Origin: Nostocales cyanobacterium HT-58-2
GTDB taxonomy: Bacteria > Cyanobacteriota > Cyanobacteriia > Cyanobacteriales > Nostocaceae
Direction: 5' to 3'
NCBI GenBank assembly: GCA_002163975.1
Contig: CP019636.1
Location: 1,897,001-1,961,000 of the forward strand
Length of the DNA: 64,000 nucleotides
Shown: positions 43,256-54,400 of the stretch, piece by piece
Layout of the letters: each line of letters starts with the position of its first letter
How positions within the stretch are numbered: position 1 is the stretch's first letter
The notes under the pieces: model-generated
Database searches by the model: none
The model's input: only the letters and a program-made list of their open reading frames with translations
What the model was told of the DNA's origin: nothing
Made by a program: the position numbers and the translations under genes

Positions 43256-45229
43256 CTACTTGCTGCTGAGAACGAACTGTAATTTTTTCAACAATTCATC
43301 TGATGTGTAGGGCTTTGGCAAAAAGGTTTTGACGCTATTACCAAATATTTTAACCATCTTAGAAGTCAAGACAAGTCCACTAACACCGATAATTTTCACC
43401 TCTGGGTTAATTGTTTTTAAGACTCTGACCGTAGTTGAACCATCCATTGATGGCATCATCATATCAATGATGACAACATGAATTTTTTCCTGATGTTGCT
43501 CGTACAGGGCGATCGCCTCAGTTCCATCCTTAGCAACTAATACGTTATATCCATAGTTTTCTAACAAACTTTTAGTCATCTCACAAATAAAATCTTCGTC
43601 ATCAACAACAAGGATGAATTCTCCATGCCCGACAATGGGTAATTCATGGTGCTCTCTTTGGAAACTATCTACCTCTGTTGTCAGCATTGCAGGTAAATAG
43701 ACTTTAAACTTTGTTCCTTTTTCTACTTCGCTATAGACCTTGATAAAACCACCATAACTTCTAACGATACCAATCACTGTCGAAAGACCAAGCCCAGTAC
43801 CTTTGCCCACCTCTTTGGTTGTAAAAAATGGCTCAAAAACTTGATCAATAATTTCTCTTCTAATCCCAACTCCTGTATCAGATACCGTAATGACAACGTA
43901 CGGACCCATCTTAGCCTCAATATTCATCCGGGCATAGTGAGTATCAATCCAAAAATTCTTGGCAGAAATTTCAATAATACCGCCATAAGGCATAGCATCA
44001 CGAGCATTAACGCAGAGATTCATCAGGACTTGGTGCAGTTGGGTGGCATTGGCATAAATAGCCCAGAGGTTTTGCGTTGTTGCATGAGTGCGGATCTCAA
44101 TTGCCTTGGGAAATGTTTGTTTGGTAATATGCTCAATCTCTGATATTATTTTATTTACTTGTACAGTTGTACGATCGCCCTCAACTCCGCGCGCGAACGA
44201 CAACACTTGTTTTATTAAATTTGCCCCACGTTTGATATTTGTTTTAAGTATCGAAAGCCACTCTTGACTCTGCTGATCCAAGAGTTTCTTCTCTAAAAGT
44301 TGAACACACAGTAGCATTGGTGTGAGCGCATTATTGAGATCATGAGCGATACCACTGGCTAGGGTGCCAATACTCTCTAAGCGCTGGACCCTAAGAAACT
44401 GGGCTTCGAGTAGTTTTTTCTCTGTGATGTCAGTGTTAACTATTAGAATGGATTTTGGTTGCCCATCTTCATCACGCATCAAAGTCCACCGACTAGCGAC
44501 GATAATTGCCTTGCCTTCTTTAGTGATTTGATGTAATTCACCCTGCCAAGAGCTCTTCTCCACCAAACTTATCTGAATGTTGGCGAGTTGAGATAAGGTT
44601 TCCTGTCGATACAGTAGCTCATTAGCATTTTTCCCCAGTGCTTCTTGGATCTTCCATCCATACAAATGTTCAGCCCCCAAATTCCAAAACTGAATTTGGT
44701 TGTCCAAGTTTTGCACGAGAATCGCATCTGTCGTGATATCCAGCAAAGCAGCTTGTTCGCGGATTTTCTGTTCTGCTTGCTTGCGCTCAGAAATTTCCAC
44801 CTCTAGACGCTGATTTTGTTGTATGAGTCTCTTGGTTAGGTTTCGCAGGTGCAGGTGAATATTTACCCGAGCTAAAACTTCTTCATGTTCTAGAGGTTTG
44901 GTAATGTAGTCAACTGCCCCAAGTTTCAATCCTTTGACTTTATCCACCTTCTCGCTTGAGGCGGTTAAGAAAATTACAGGAATATCTTGAGTAGTTTGAT
45001 TGGTTTTCAAGCGATGGCAAGTTTCAAAACCATCCATTTTCGGCATGAACACATCTAACAAAATCAAGTCGGGTGGGGCATATTGTGCCATTTCAATGGC
45101 ACTTTCTCCATCTTCAGCTACCAAAACTTTAAAGCCGGCATCTTCTAAAAAATCGAACAGCATCTGTAAATTGCTGAGAGTGTCATCGACAATTAAAATG
45201 ACATCTTTTTCAGTATTATCAATACTCAT
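43256..45229 (-). CDS. Hybrid sensor kinase: REC-PAS-HisKA-HATPase-REC
   Basis: 657 residues; GAGGTTAG precedes the ATG. Receiver 1 (about 9-125) has its phospho-Asp D59 in LILLDVFMPKMDG. A coiled linker (ISERKQAEQKI) leads to a PAS domain (about 165-285). HisKA has the His in LASGIAHDLNNALTP. HATPase follows with NARDAMP, DTGVGI and GTGLGLSTV (about 395-515). Receiver 2 (535-650) has MMMPSMDG. No membrane segment is present. The N-terminal receiver suggests that it is itself a target of another kinase, so it sits mid-pathway. Partners are not evident from neighbours. Confidence 0.93.
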   Translation of the reverse strand: MSIDNTEKDVILIVDDTLSNLQMLFDFLEDAGFKVLVAEDGESAIEMAQYAPPDLILLDVFMPKMDGFETCHRLKTNQTTQDIPVIFLTASSEKVDKVKGLKLGAVDYITKPLEHEEVLARVNIHLHLRNLTKRLIQQNQRLEVEISERKQAEQKIREQAALLDITTDAILVQNLDNQIQFWNLGAEHLYGWKIQEALGKNANELLYRQETLSQLANIQISLVEKSSWQGELHQITKEGKAIIVASRWTLMRDEDGQPKSILIVNTDITEKKLLEAQFLRVQRLESIGTLASGIAHDLNNALTPMLLCVQLLEKKLLDQQSQEWLSILKTNIKRGANLIKQVLSFARGVEGDRTTVQVNKIISEIEHITKQTFPKAIEIRTHATTQNLWAIYANATQLHQVLMNLCVNARDAMPYGGIIEISAKNFWIDTHYARMNIEAKMGPYVVITVSDTGVGIRREIIDQVFEPFFTTKEVGKGTGLGLSTVIGIVRSYGGFIKVYSEVEKGTKFKVYLPAMLTTEVDSFQREHHELPIVGHGEFILVVDDEDFICEMTKSLLENYGYNVLVAKDGTEAIALYEQHQEKIHVVIIDMMMPSMDGSTTVRVLKTINPEVKIIGVSGLVLTSKMVKIFGNSVKTFLPKPYTSDELLKKLQFVLSSK

Positions 45230-45779
45230 TCTAACCTCTTCTTTAAAGCTTTTAATCTTTTTTAAAAATTCTCAATTTTGTTTTCATTTAAAATTTTTAG
45301 CAAGTTGCTCTAGATGCTTAGCCAAAGGATATGCAAGCTGGTATAGAGCCTCTGTTGCTCATTGTTATTTTACTTAATCCAAATTAAATTACGTAATTTA
45401 ATTTGACCTAACCTAACTTAAATGTTCATGGTTAATAATTGGTATTTTTGAAAACATAATAGCTTATAAGCAAAATAATCTTTGTGAGTGTTAGTACTAG
45501 CATACAAAATGATAAAAATTGACAAAATAGTCAGAAGCCTCTTTCCTATCCATCTTTTATCAACTTACTGACATCAGGAACTTGATAAGCAGAAAGTGAA
45601 TTTTCATATAGTTTTGAAGGAAATAGAAAGAGTCATTCTCACTTTTCACTACTTTAGCCCTTCCGTCAGGCTGAAAAAGTTAAGGGCGAAAATTCTTAAT
45701 ATGCAAGATTGTTAAAATTGCATTATGTCTATGCTACAAGCGCAAGGTGTTCCTTTGGGCTGATGCTCTCACTTACCAT
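45230..45779. other. AT-rich intergenic region
   Basis: About 550 bp between the hybrid kinase start and the WD40 remnant. No credible gene or strong structure; a weak GCCCTT/AAGGGC pair occurs at about 45657-45690. Confidence 0.35.
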
Positions 45780-46020
45780 TTATGAAGCGTAGGGTATCCA
45801 AACTCCTTTGCATAGAGAGCGATCACTTTCCTCCACCTCTGCATTCGTCCACAGATAATCTCGCACTTAACTGCAAGTATACGCCAGTTCATCTAGATTA
45901 AGAACCCGCTGTAAATCCCAGAGGAGGCTAAGAAAGCAAGACCCTTTGTATTCTTGCAGCTTTTTGCTTCTGAGCTAGTCTTTTCTGTTCCTCTATGAGT
46001 CTTGCTTCAATTTCTTTTGC
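45780..46020 (-). pseudogene. Displaced 3' part of the AAA/WD40-type gene
   Basis: Reading the minus strand from the MITE edge, the frame continues AKEIEARLIEEQKRLAQKQK and then IQRVLLS, ending at TAG (45930-45928). This is the normal linker that follows the AAA domain in cyanobacterial AAA/WD40 proteins. A short way on, 45911-45780 reads QRVLNLDELAYTCS, stop, VRDYLWTNAEVEESDRSLC. This matches the usual C-terminus of those proteins (W-x-R-D-Y-L-x-T-N-...-S-D-R-x-L-C), with a TGG-to-TAA change at 45869-45867. The WD40 repeats between the two segments have been lost. Confidence 0.7.
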
Positions 46021-46153
46021 GGCGTTGCATAAAATGGGGATGAAGAATGAACCTCCTTCGCGCGGTGTCTCGCAGAGAAGACGCTAAGAACGCCAAAAAT
46101 TAAGTTTTTCAATTGACAGAGAAAATCAAATCATCCCGCAAATATGCAACGCC
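46021..46153. mobile_element. 133-bp MITE with 8-bp target duplication
   Basis: The ends are imperfect inverted repeats of about 23 bp: GGCGTTGCATA...GGGATGA on the left and TCATCCC...TATGCAACGCC on the right. The element is flanked directly by TCTTTTGC on both sides (46013-46020 and 46154-46161), an 8-bp target-site duplication. It encodes no transposase. Insertion is inside the AAA-like gene, whose last residues (ALHICGMI and stop) are now supplied by the right end of the element. Confidence 0.88.
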
Positions 46154-47481
46154 TCTTTTGCTCGTTCCACCTCCAATGCTGGTTGCACTTCTTTTCTATT
46201 TAATTTTTTGCTATTAGCTAAAAATCGATAGTTCAAATCGCTCAAACTATTACCGCGCAACCAGATTTGAGCCTCTATAGCTTGTCCTCCCAACAGGCAT
46301 GATTCATCTATTGGCTTTGATGTTATCCAAGTATCGAAAGCTTGAAAGTAAGGAGGCAAGGCATCAAGTTGTTTTTTTACCCATTCAAGGTTAAAAACTT
46401 CTTGATAAATCCTGTTTTTTACCTTGAGAACACCTTGCTGTTTTACGACTAAACCAGAAAGCAACAGTTCTACCTGTTCTCGGCTATTATCTGCCGATAC
46501 TTCTACCCCCTGCAATATTTGCTCATAAACGCCCAATATTCTCCCAGTATATTGTTTTTGGTGAAAAATGCGAGATTGGATGGTCCTGAGATGCTCTGGT
46601 TCATCCTTTGATTCCCAGTTATGAAGCAAGCTTGACTTGACAACACTTTCCACCCAAAAAGCCTCTTTACCTAGAGAAATAAAAAGAACCTTACTGTCTA
46701 AATCTTGACTATAATTACTAATTAAATAACACAGCTTTTGAGTCAGAAATGGTTGCCCATCGGTCCAAACTAATATCTCTTTTAAAAGGACGTCGGGATT
46801 GCCTACTTTTCCAGCAAATCCTTTTGTCAAAGCAATAGCTTCGTGTAGTTTAAAGCCTTCAAGTGCTATCGACTTACCAATATTAAGTTGTGTGCATTTT
46901 TTATTTCGAATCAAGTCAGACAGTGTTGCTACTCCAAAAATAGCAAAGGTAATCCGTTTATATTCAGGATTAATTGAACGCTGATTGTAACAAAACTGAA
47001 TAAATGCAAAAAAATCATCAACTGAAAAATCTAGACTGAGAATACTATCGATTTCATCAATAAAAATTATCAATTCTTGTTGAGGAAAGTAAATGTGCAA
47101 TAATTCTTCAATGAAACACCTTAATTTTTCTAGTAAAGATAGATTTTCTTGCTCACGCCACCAAACTTTTAAGTCTATTTTATTTAATAAATTAAAGTTC
47201 AAGCATAAATTACCAAGGACACTCTTATACCACTGAAGCGGAGTAATATGTGAAGTACCAATCATCGACATATCAATGGTACTGCATTTAAATCCTTCTC
47301 TCTCTAAGCGAGATTTCGTACTTGCGAGCAGAGAGGATTTACCCATTTGTCGAGAGTTAAGTACATAGCAAAACTCTCCATGCTTTAGAGCCTTATAAAG
47401 CTGAGAGTCTGCTGGTCTTTTTACGTAATTAGGTGCACTAACTGTCAGACTGCCACCTACTTGGTATTTATAGTCCCCCAT
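46126..47481 (-). CDS. AAA-like (AAA_35) ATPase, C-terminally truncated by a MITE
   Basis: 451 residues. The start MGDYKYQVGGSLTVSAPNYV is typical for the AAA_35 family. The Walker A-like loop is at 42-50 (LNSRQMGKSS) and Walker B at 138-145 (IIFIDEID). The DGQPFLTQKLCYL segment is a family signature, followed by a winged-helix-like region (EQVELLLSGLVVKQQ) and FDTWITSKPIDESCLLGGQAIEAQIW. In most relatives WD40 repeats follow. Here the protein ends VERAKEALHICGMI, where the last eight residues come from the MITE. The AAA part may still be expressed, but the original protein is broken. Confidence 0.85.
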   Translation of the reverse strand: MGDYKYQVGGSLTVSAPNYVKRPADSQLYKALKHGEFCYVLNSRQMGKSSLLASTKSRLEREGFKCSTIDMSMIGTSHITPLQWYKSVLGNLCLNFNLLNKIDLKVWWREQENLSLLEKLRCFIEELLHIYFPQQELIIFIDEIDSILSLDFSVDDFFAFIQFCYNQRSINPEYKRITFAIFGVATLSDLIRNKKCTQLNIGKSIALEGFKLHEAIALTKGFAGKVGNPDVLLKEILVWTDGQPFLTQKLCYLISNYSQDLDSKVLFISLGKEAFWVESVVKSSLLHNWESKDEPEHLRTIQSRIFHQKQYTGRILGVYEQILQGVEVSADNSREQVELLLSGLVVKQQGVLKVKNRIYQEVFNLEWVKKQLDALPPYFQAFDTWITSKPIDESCLLGGQAIEAQIWLRGNSLSDLNYRFLANSKKLNRKEVQPALEVERAKEALHICGMI

Positions 47482-47671
47482 ACTGCACTAATTGAACTAT
47501 AGGTGAAAGACTTTTCCAATTTGTATTAGAAGCCCATGAATGCCCTACAATACCAAGAATGGCATCATGCCAATAACTCTTTGAAATACTGCAAGACCAT
47601 TTTACTTCTAATGTTTGTTTTAGCTTTCGAGCTAATAGAAATTCACAAACACTTGGAGTTTTTGTCTGAAA
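47468..47671 (-). pseudogene. Open frame without a start, upstream of the AAA-like gene
   Basis: Sixty-eight codons open after a TGA (47674-47672), reading FQTKTPSVCEFLLARKLKQT and later SYWHDAILGIVGHSWASNTN, ending GGL-stop at 47470-47468. There is no ATG or suitable GTG/TTG near its beginning. The last codons overlap the ATG of the AAA-like gene, as in a coupled operon. The same frame is open again above the TGA (RLRSQKAKNKQ). It may be the 3' end of a decayed upstream gene. No family was recognised. Confidence 0.35.
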
Positions 47672-48450
47672 TCAAATATGCTTAAACAAAGTTTTTAAAA
47701 GTTGGATCTGTTTATTTTTAGCTTTTTGAGATCTTAACCTATTTGTTTTCTTAACCTATATTTCAACTACTTACAGCATATTGAGGGTGCGTAAAGTATA
47801 ATGCTGAGGTCTAAAACCCAAATAGACATCCCTTTTTACTTCTGACTCATTGAATTTTGCTGTATAAGATATTTCCTATTATTTTTATTTTATTTCTGTC
47901 GTTAACTTACAGCATATAAACATCATAGTAAATAGTTTATGTCAAATTACTTACTTTTCCTACTTTTCCTACTTCTTTTAATAAACTATACGATCTTAGA
48001 TTCCACAACACTGACTTTTTGCACGAATCTTTGCTCTCATATCAATTTTCTAAATGAAAGCTACATATTGTTTGTAGTAGCGCTTAAGCGCAATTACGAA
48101 CCTTCTTTCATCTGTAGCTAGATTTTCGGGGGTATCACCGTAAAGTTCCTCTCCAAGCTTGGGAGAGGGACTTTAAAATTGTTTCTCTTTCTCCCAATTT
48201 TAAGAGAAGGGGTTGGGGGACGGCAGTTGCTACAACAGGGGAACCCCCTTCAGGTGAATCCTGCGGATACGCTACGCGAGCATCCTTCTCCTGTCACCAG
48301 ACGCACTTGCGTTCGCTAACGCCAGTTGCCAGGGTGTGGGAAACCCTCCAAAGAGCACTGGTTCACCGCAATGCACTGCCTCATGAGGACAGGTTTTGCA
48401 TTCGTGAAAGAAATCTATTGCACTCAAGTAAAACGCTATAGTAGAAAGAA
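47672..48450. other. Intergenic region with dispersed repeats
   Basis: About 780 bp. The left part is AT-rich with two CTTAACCT copies (47733-47740 and 47750-47757). From 48142 there is a hairpin around CCTCTCC-aagctt-GGGAGAGG, then a second stem-rich stretch, and at about 48215-48340 a repeat with GGCAGTTGC, GGGGAACCCCC, ACGCTACGCGAG and AACGCCAGTTGCC, of a kind scattered in Nostocales genomes. No credible gene. Confidence 0.5.
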
Positions 48451-51400
48451 TTAGACAATACAGTAACGAAGGGTAAGATATTCACTGTTGTCGTCGTAAA
48501 AACCTGGCTCATCATTGTTAATAAAATAAACCGTTTCGTGTGGTTCGAGCTCCAATTGTTGATTTTTCCCATGACTTAGGTATTGGAACTCAAATTTGTC
48601 AGGCTCGAATTCACCTAGTTGATTTTTATCTTGAATTTTAAACGCAATCAATGCCGCAGGTGGTATGTTATTTTCCTCTAATCCTCTCACCCCATGAAAG
48701 AGCATATCACTCTCCTGATTTTCAAGTTGAATCATATCTTGATTACCATCGCCGTCTACGAATCTGTCAATATTTGGGTCTTTTTGTGTTTCTCCTTTGT
48801 GATAGCTTGTTCCATAATTCCATTGACCTTCAGCTTCAATGTTAACCTTAACTCTTCTACCCCATGTATTAGAAATTTTAGGCAGCTTTTCATGCTTCCA
48901 AAGGGTATAGATAAATTCTTTTTTTAAGACTTGATTCAAGTTGTTCTTGTCTTGAAGGATGCGATTTTTAATGCCTTCCATAACATCCTTGATTTCATCA
49001 TCGTTACAGCGTGCGTCTGCCCAAACTTTGAGTTCATACACTGCAACTTCACTCAAGTCTAGATTTTTTCTTTGCCTGACAATGCTACTACCATTATCAA
49101 CAATGGTAGTCACATGACTGTTAACTCTGTTAACAGTCATAGAATTTTCCAAAATTGACTCAATTGTTAGATAAATTTTGCCTTGATTATCTTCTTTATA
49201 AGTATCAAAAAAGAACCCAGAAAGCGTTGTTTCCTCTTTAACCTCTAAAACTACTTCGTCTTTAAAACCATTCAAAGAACACCAAGTTTGTTCAACTTCA
49301 ATACCAGTCATCTTGGTAATAAACTTTCCGCCTTTTATCCTAATTAATGCCCATGCTTCTATGTCAAACTTTTGGTTGTCTGACCAATAACTGGCATAGC
49401 TGTTATGTTGAATTTTTAGGCGATATTTGCCAGGACCTAATGGTATGAAGTTACTACCCCATTGCTGCAAACTTGACAGATAATTCTCATCTAGAATATA
49501 GCAATTAGATTTACTATCTACTATTAATTCTTGTGGAGTAAAATATGAGCTATTACTAGTAATTGACAGATGAACTCTTCCACTGTTATCTGTATTATTC
49601 ACGTCAAAGAACAAGGCACATAAAACTGTTTGATCTTGGACTTCTAGTTGCAAACTATTATCATATCCGTTTAAAGTTGTCCAAGTTGCACCTATTTCAA
49701 ATCCTGTGTTTTTATTGATAAATCTACTGTTATTAACTCCGTATATCCAAAGTAAGACAAATGGTTCTCCTGCTGTCTTACTTTGGGCATAATTGTAGTT
49801 ACCACTAGTAATTCTAATATCAAAAGTTCCTTTATATAAAGTAAAGAAATTCGCAACATTGTGTTGCAGATTGTTCATTTCGCCGGGGTTGATAACGTAA
49901 CAATTGTCTTTGGTATCAATTGTTAATACTCTAATAACTTGAGCAATTGCTTCTGATGTGGCTGGAGAAGTTTCTTCCTCTTTTACTTTTTGAGATTGTG
50001 CTTCCAAATTAATATTTGGTGTGATTGTTGTCGTTACTTCCTGAATTGGTTCATAAACACAGATTCCTGACCAACGACCGATGGGATCAGTGATGGTCAT
50101 TAAAGTTCCTTGACCAGTGGTTATGTCAATGCGGATGAGTTGACCATCTTCGCCTAAGTTGAAAAAGTTACCTGTCACGCCATAGAGCACATCTCCTACA
50201 AATTCCATACTGGCAATATTAGCAAAGCCAATATTGCCGATAACGTTGACTTCTCCTGTGTTGAGGTTGCAACTGGCTAGTAATTTTTTCTTATCGTTGT
50301 CAATTAGGGTAATATAAGCTTTGCCATCACCATCAAAGGCGATTTCACCACAGTTATAGTCTTGATTGGCTAGTGTCAGTACTGGAGTGCCTTGACCTGT
50401 TTCTAAATTGATGGCTATGAGTTGTTTAGCAGTTGTGGTAAACAGAGTGTGATCCTGACGATTGTAGGCTAAACCAAGGACAGCAAAACCAATGTTACCG
50501 ATGACTGTGGTGTAACCTGTGTTGATATCTATTTCGATTAATTGAGTGCTGTTGCTTATTTGGTTGAGTCCATAAAGTTGAGTACCAACAAAAGCGATAT
50601 CAGTTAACTTTGTTGCAATCTCCGCGATGAAAGTTGCTTTCCCTGTTGTTAAGTGCAGGGTATAAAGTTTACTCAATTCATCAGAAAGGCAATCTTGAAT
50701 ATATATTCTTCCGGGCTTGAGCTTATAGTAAGCTGCATACTCAAGAGTGCTATAAATCACCTGTTCCAATGCTACTGTAAAACCATTGATCGCATCTTCC
50801 TGTATGAAAACTTGTCCGGTTACGATACTTTCTCGATGCTTGCACGCAGGAACATTAACCTTTGCTACCTGAGCTGTGGCGATCGCGCGATCATAATTTT
50901 CTAGTGCATCCTCAATATTATCTAGGTTAACTAGAGCAGTCCCTTTGCCAACCCAGGCGTATGGAGTCACTACCTTAATGCTAGGGGCAACAATAGTCAG
51001 TATCAGTTCTACAGATCTCATGTCCGTCTGCGTTGAGGAAAGTTCCAGCGCGCGTTCAAAACTGATGATTGCTTCGTCGAACTGATGTAGCGCCAGTAGA
51101 GTATATGCCTTGCCTAACCAGGCTTGGGGTAGATCTGGTTGACGTTCGATAACCTGCTCAAAATTAGTGAGTGTATCGGTAAGTATAGATAATCCTAACC
51201 AGGCATATCCTTTTCCTAGCCAAGCTAAAGTAGAGTCTGGGTTCAATTCATGAACCTGCTCAAAGCAGAAGATGGCATCTTCATATTCTCCCAGAAAGTT
51301 AAATGCACTGCCACGACCTATCCAAGCTAGGTGATTGTCTTCAAATATTTCAATGGCTTGATCAAAACAAACCAATGCCTCATTGGCGTCTCCCAACTGA

Positions 51401-54400
51401 ATCAGGTTAATTCCTTTACCAATCCAGGCATCAAGGAGATTAGGTTCTAGTGTTATAGCTTGTTCGTAACTATCTAACGCTGCATCAATTTGTTGTTGAC
51501 GGCTGAGTTCATCACCTCGCTGAACCCAAATCTGCGCTGGATCGAGTTGGACAGTGGCAGTTTCATCAGATGTGGGCTGTTCTACCTCGGTTTGCCTGAG
51601 ACGAGATAATACGTCTTCTTTTGTGGTTTGGATATTGGCTAGTAGCTCTGTGCGCTCCAGTAAAATAATACCTGAAGTTGTCGTTACCCAGATTAAGGGT
51701 GATTCTGGAACACGGCTCTCAAGAGCGCGATCTAAATCGCTGATTGCATCTTGGAATCGATTCAGGATAATTAAGACATTAGCTCGATTCAGCCAAACGC
51801 TAGCGTTGTTGGGATCTAGCTCAATAGCTTGCTCGAAACTGCTTAAAGCTTCTTGTGCCTTTCCAGAAACAACCAGGGCAGAGCCTTTGCCAACCCAGCT
51901 TTGAACATCACGAGGATTAATAGCGATCGCCCGCTCAAAGCTAGATTGAGCCGCTTGTGACTGTCCCAAACTGACTAATACATACCCCTGTCCTTTCCAG
52001 CCTTCCTGAGATTGAGGGTTCAGCTCAACAACCCGCTCAAAACAAGGTAAAGCTTCCTCAACCTGACCTAAGTTGATCAGGGCATTGCCTTTACCAATCC
52101 AGCTATCAGGAGCATCATGATTGAGTGTGATCGCGCTGTTGAAGCACGGTAGAGCTTCTTCAGAATGATTCAGATTCAGTAGGGCTTGCCCTTTTCCTAA
52201 CCAGCCTTCCATCAACTGTGGGTTCAGAACAATGACCTGATCAAAGCACAATAAGGCTTGCTGAGTTTGATTGAGTTGAGCGAGCGCCTTGCCTCGACTC
52301 ATCCATAATTGAGCATCATTGGGATTAACTTCTGTAGCACGCTCAAAGCTGGCAATTGCTGCCTCAGAACGCTCTAAGCGCAGTAGGGCATGACCTCTCT
52401 CAGCCCAGGCTTTTGCCAGTAGCACTGCCCCACCAAATAAGATACCACCCGTTGCAGTCATGGTAGTCAGTTCAATAGTGCGTTCAAAACTGCTCACAGC
52501 TTCTGCTGGACGCCCCAAGCTTAGCAGTGCATTTCCTTTTCCTAACCAACTTTGAGGATGATCAGATTTCAGGTTGATTGATTGCTCAAAACTGGCAAGC
52601 GCTTCTTCGTGTCGTTTCAATTTGATGAGGGCATTTCCCCTATCAATCCAGATGACTGGATTGTTGGAATTACGGTTAAGCGCGTGGTTCAAACAAGCTA
52701 TTCCTTCATCTACTCGTCCCAGGTTAACTAAGACATTTCCTTTTGCCGTTAAGATATCGGGTGCATCCGGCTGTAGTATCAATGCCCGCTCAAAACTGGC
52801 AAGTGCATCATTTAGACGATTTAGTTTGACCAAAGCCTTTCCCCGCCCAACCCAGGCATTGGTTAAGTCAGGTTGGATGTTAAGTGCTTGCTCAAATTGA
52901 GCAACAGCTTGCTCAAAGCGACCCAAGCTAGCTAGGGTATTCCCTTGACTCACCCAACCTGGCAGATAATTGGGGGCTAATTGTGTGACACGCTTAAAAA
53001 TAGCTAAAGCTGCCTCTGGTTGCTGGAGATGGAGTAGTGTTTCTGCCTTAAGCATCCAAGCACTGGGATCGTCAGGTGTGACATCAGTTGCCTGATCAAA
53101 GTTAGCTAATGCTTCCTGTGTTCTTCCCAATTGCTGCAGCGCCTTTCCTTTACCGAGCAAAGCTTTGGTAGCAAGAGCTGCTCCTGCCAAGAATATGCCG
53201 CCACCTACAATGTTAGAGGCGATCGCCTGTTCAAAGTCGGTTAGCGCTTCTTGAGGTCGATCTAAAGCTACCAATGCCTCACCACGACCCAACCAGGCTG
53301 CGACTGGAACGATTGAGCTTAAGTGAATTGCCTGGCTAAAGCTAGCCAGGGCGTCTTCAAAATTTTGCAGATTGAGTAAAGTTTGTCCCTGACCAATCCA
53401 ACCATCTACTCGTTCGGGATAAGTTGAGGTTAAGGTTCTAAAACGAGCCAGGGCTGCCTCATGTTCTCCTAGGTTGACTAATCTGTAGGCGTCTTCCATC
53501 TCAGCATCACTCGATACTGCTTGAGCAGATGACACTACAGGTGCAGATATATTATTTTCAATGTCTTCAGTTTGAGACTGAGCGTTCGTCGTAAATGATG
53601 GAGATAATTCATCTGCTCCAGTATCAATCGATACTGGTTCAGACTCTGACTCAAGCTCAGGTGAAACCAGACCTTGTTCTACTTCGTTATTGGGTGAGAT
53701 GACATCAGGCGAGACAAGAGGGTTCGGTGTTAATGGGATTTGCGGTGTGGAATCTACAAAGTTTGGCGACTCAGGTCTGTCTTGTTGTTGTGCAGATGAT
53801 GACGGACGGCGCCTCCAGAACCACCACAAAAGCAAACCAAGTATTGCGAGGGGGAGCAACCACAACAACCAAAGCCCAAATGGACTTTTGAAAAAGGAGT
53901 TCAAGCTATTTGAGGAACCGTTACTGTTAACGACAGCAGGGACATTTTTCCGGTTTTCTTGAGGCTCATTGGAACTGGGGATCTGGTCATCTTTTATTTT
54001 GTCTACAGACGAGGGAGTCAGCTCCCCTGAGTCACTTTTTTTTACAAGAGGCGCATTGTTGTCGCCAGCGATGGACGGGAGTTGAGTGATCTGTCCTGTT
54101 CCAGAAGATACACCAGATTTATTAGGTGAACCGTTTTGAGTTGCACCACTCAAGACCCCAGATGATGGGTTGTTTTTTCCTTCACTTGCTTTGTACTCTT
54201 GGACAGACGGTTTACTGAGTTGTCCTGTTTCAGAAGATACACCAGATTTATTAGGTGAACCGTTTTGAGTTTCACTACTCAAGACCCCAGATGATGGGTT
54301 GTTTTTTCCCTCACTTGCTTGGCGTTCTTGGACAGACGGTTTACTGAATTGTCCTGTTCCAGAAGATACACCAGATTTATTAGGTGAACCGTTTTGAGTT

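Noticed and set aside
47733..47757. Two CTTAACCT direct repeats resembling a Pho box
   Set aside because: Spacing is 17 bp instead of the 11-bp period of cyanobacterial Pho boxes, and no phosphate gene follows; the site is 250 bp from the AAA gene.
47939..48121. 60-residue hydrophobic open frame
   Set aside because: No ribosome binding site, low-complexity Leu-rich composition and AT-rich surroundings; likely chance.
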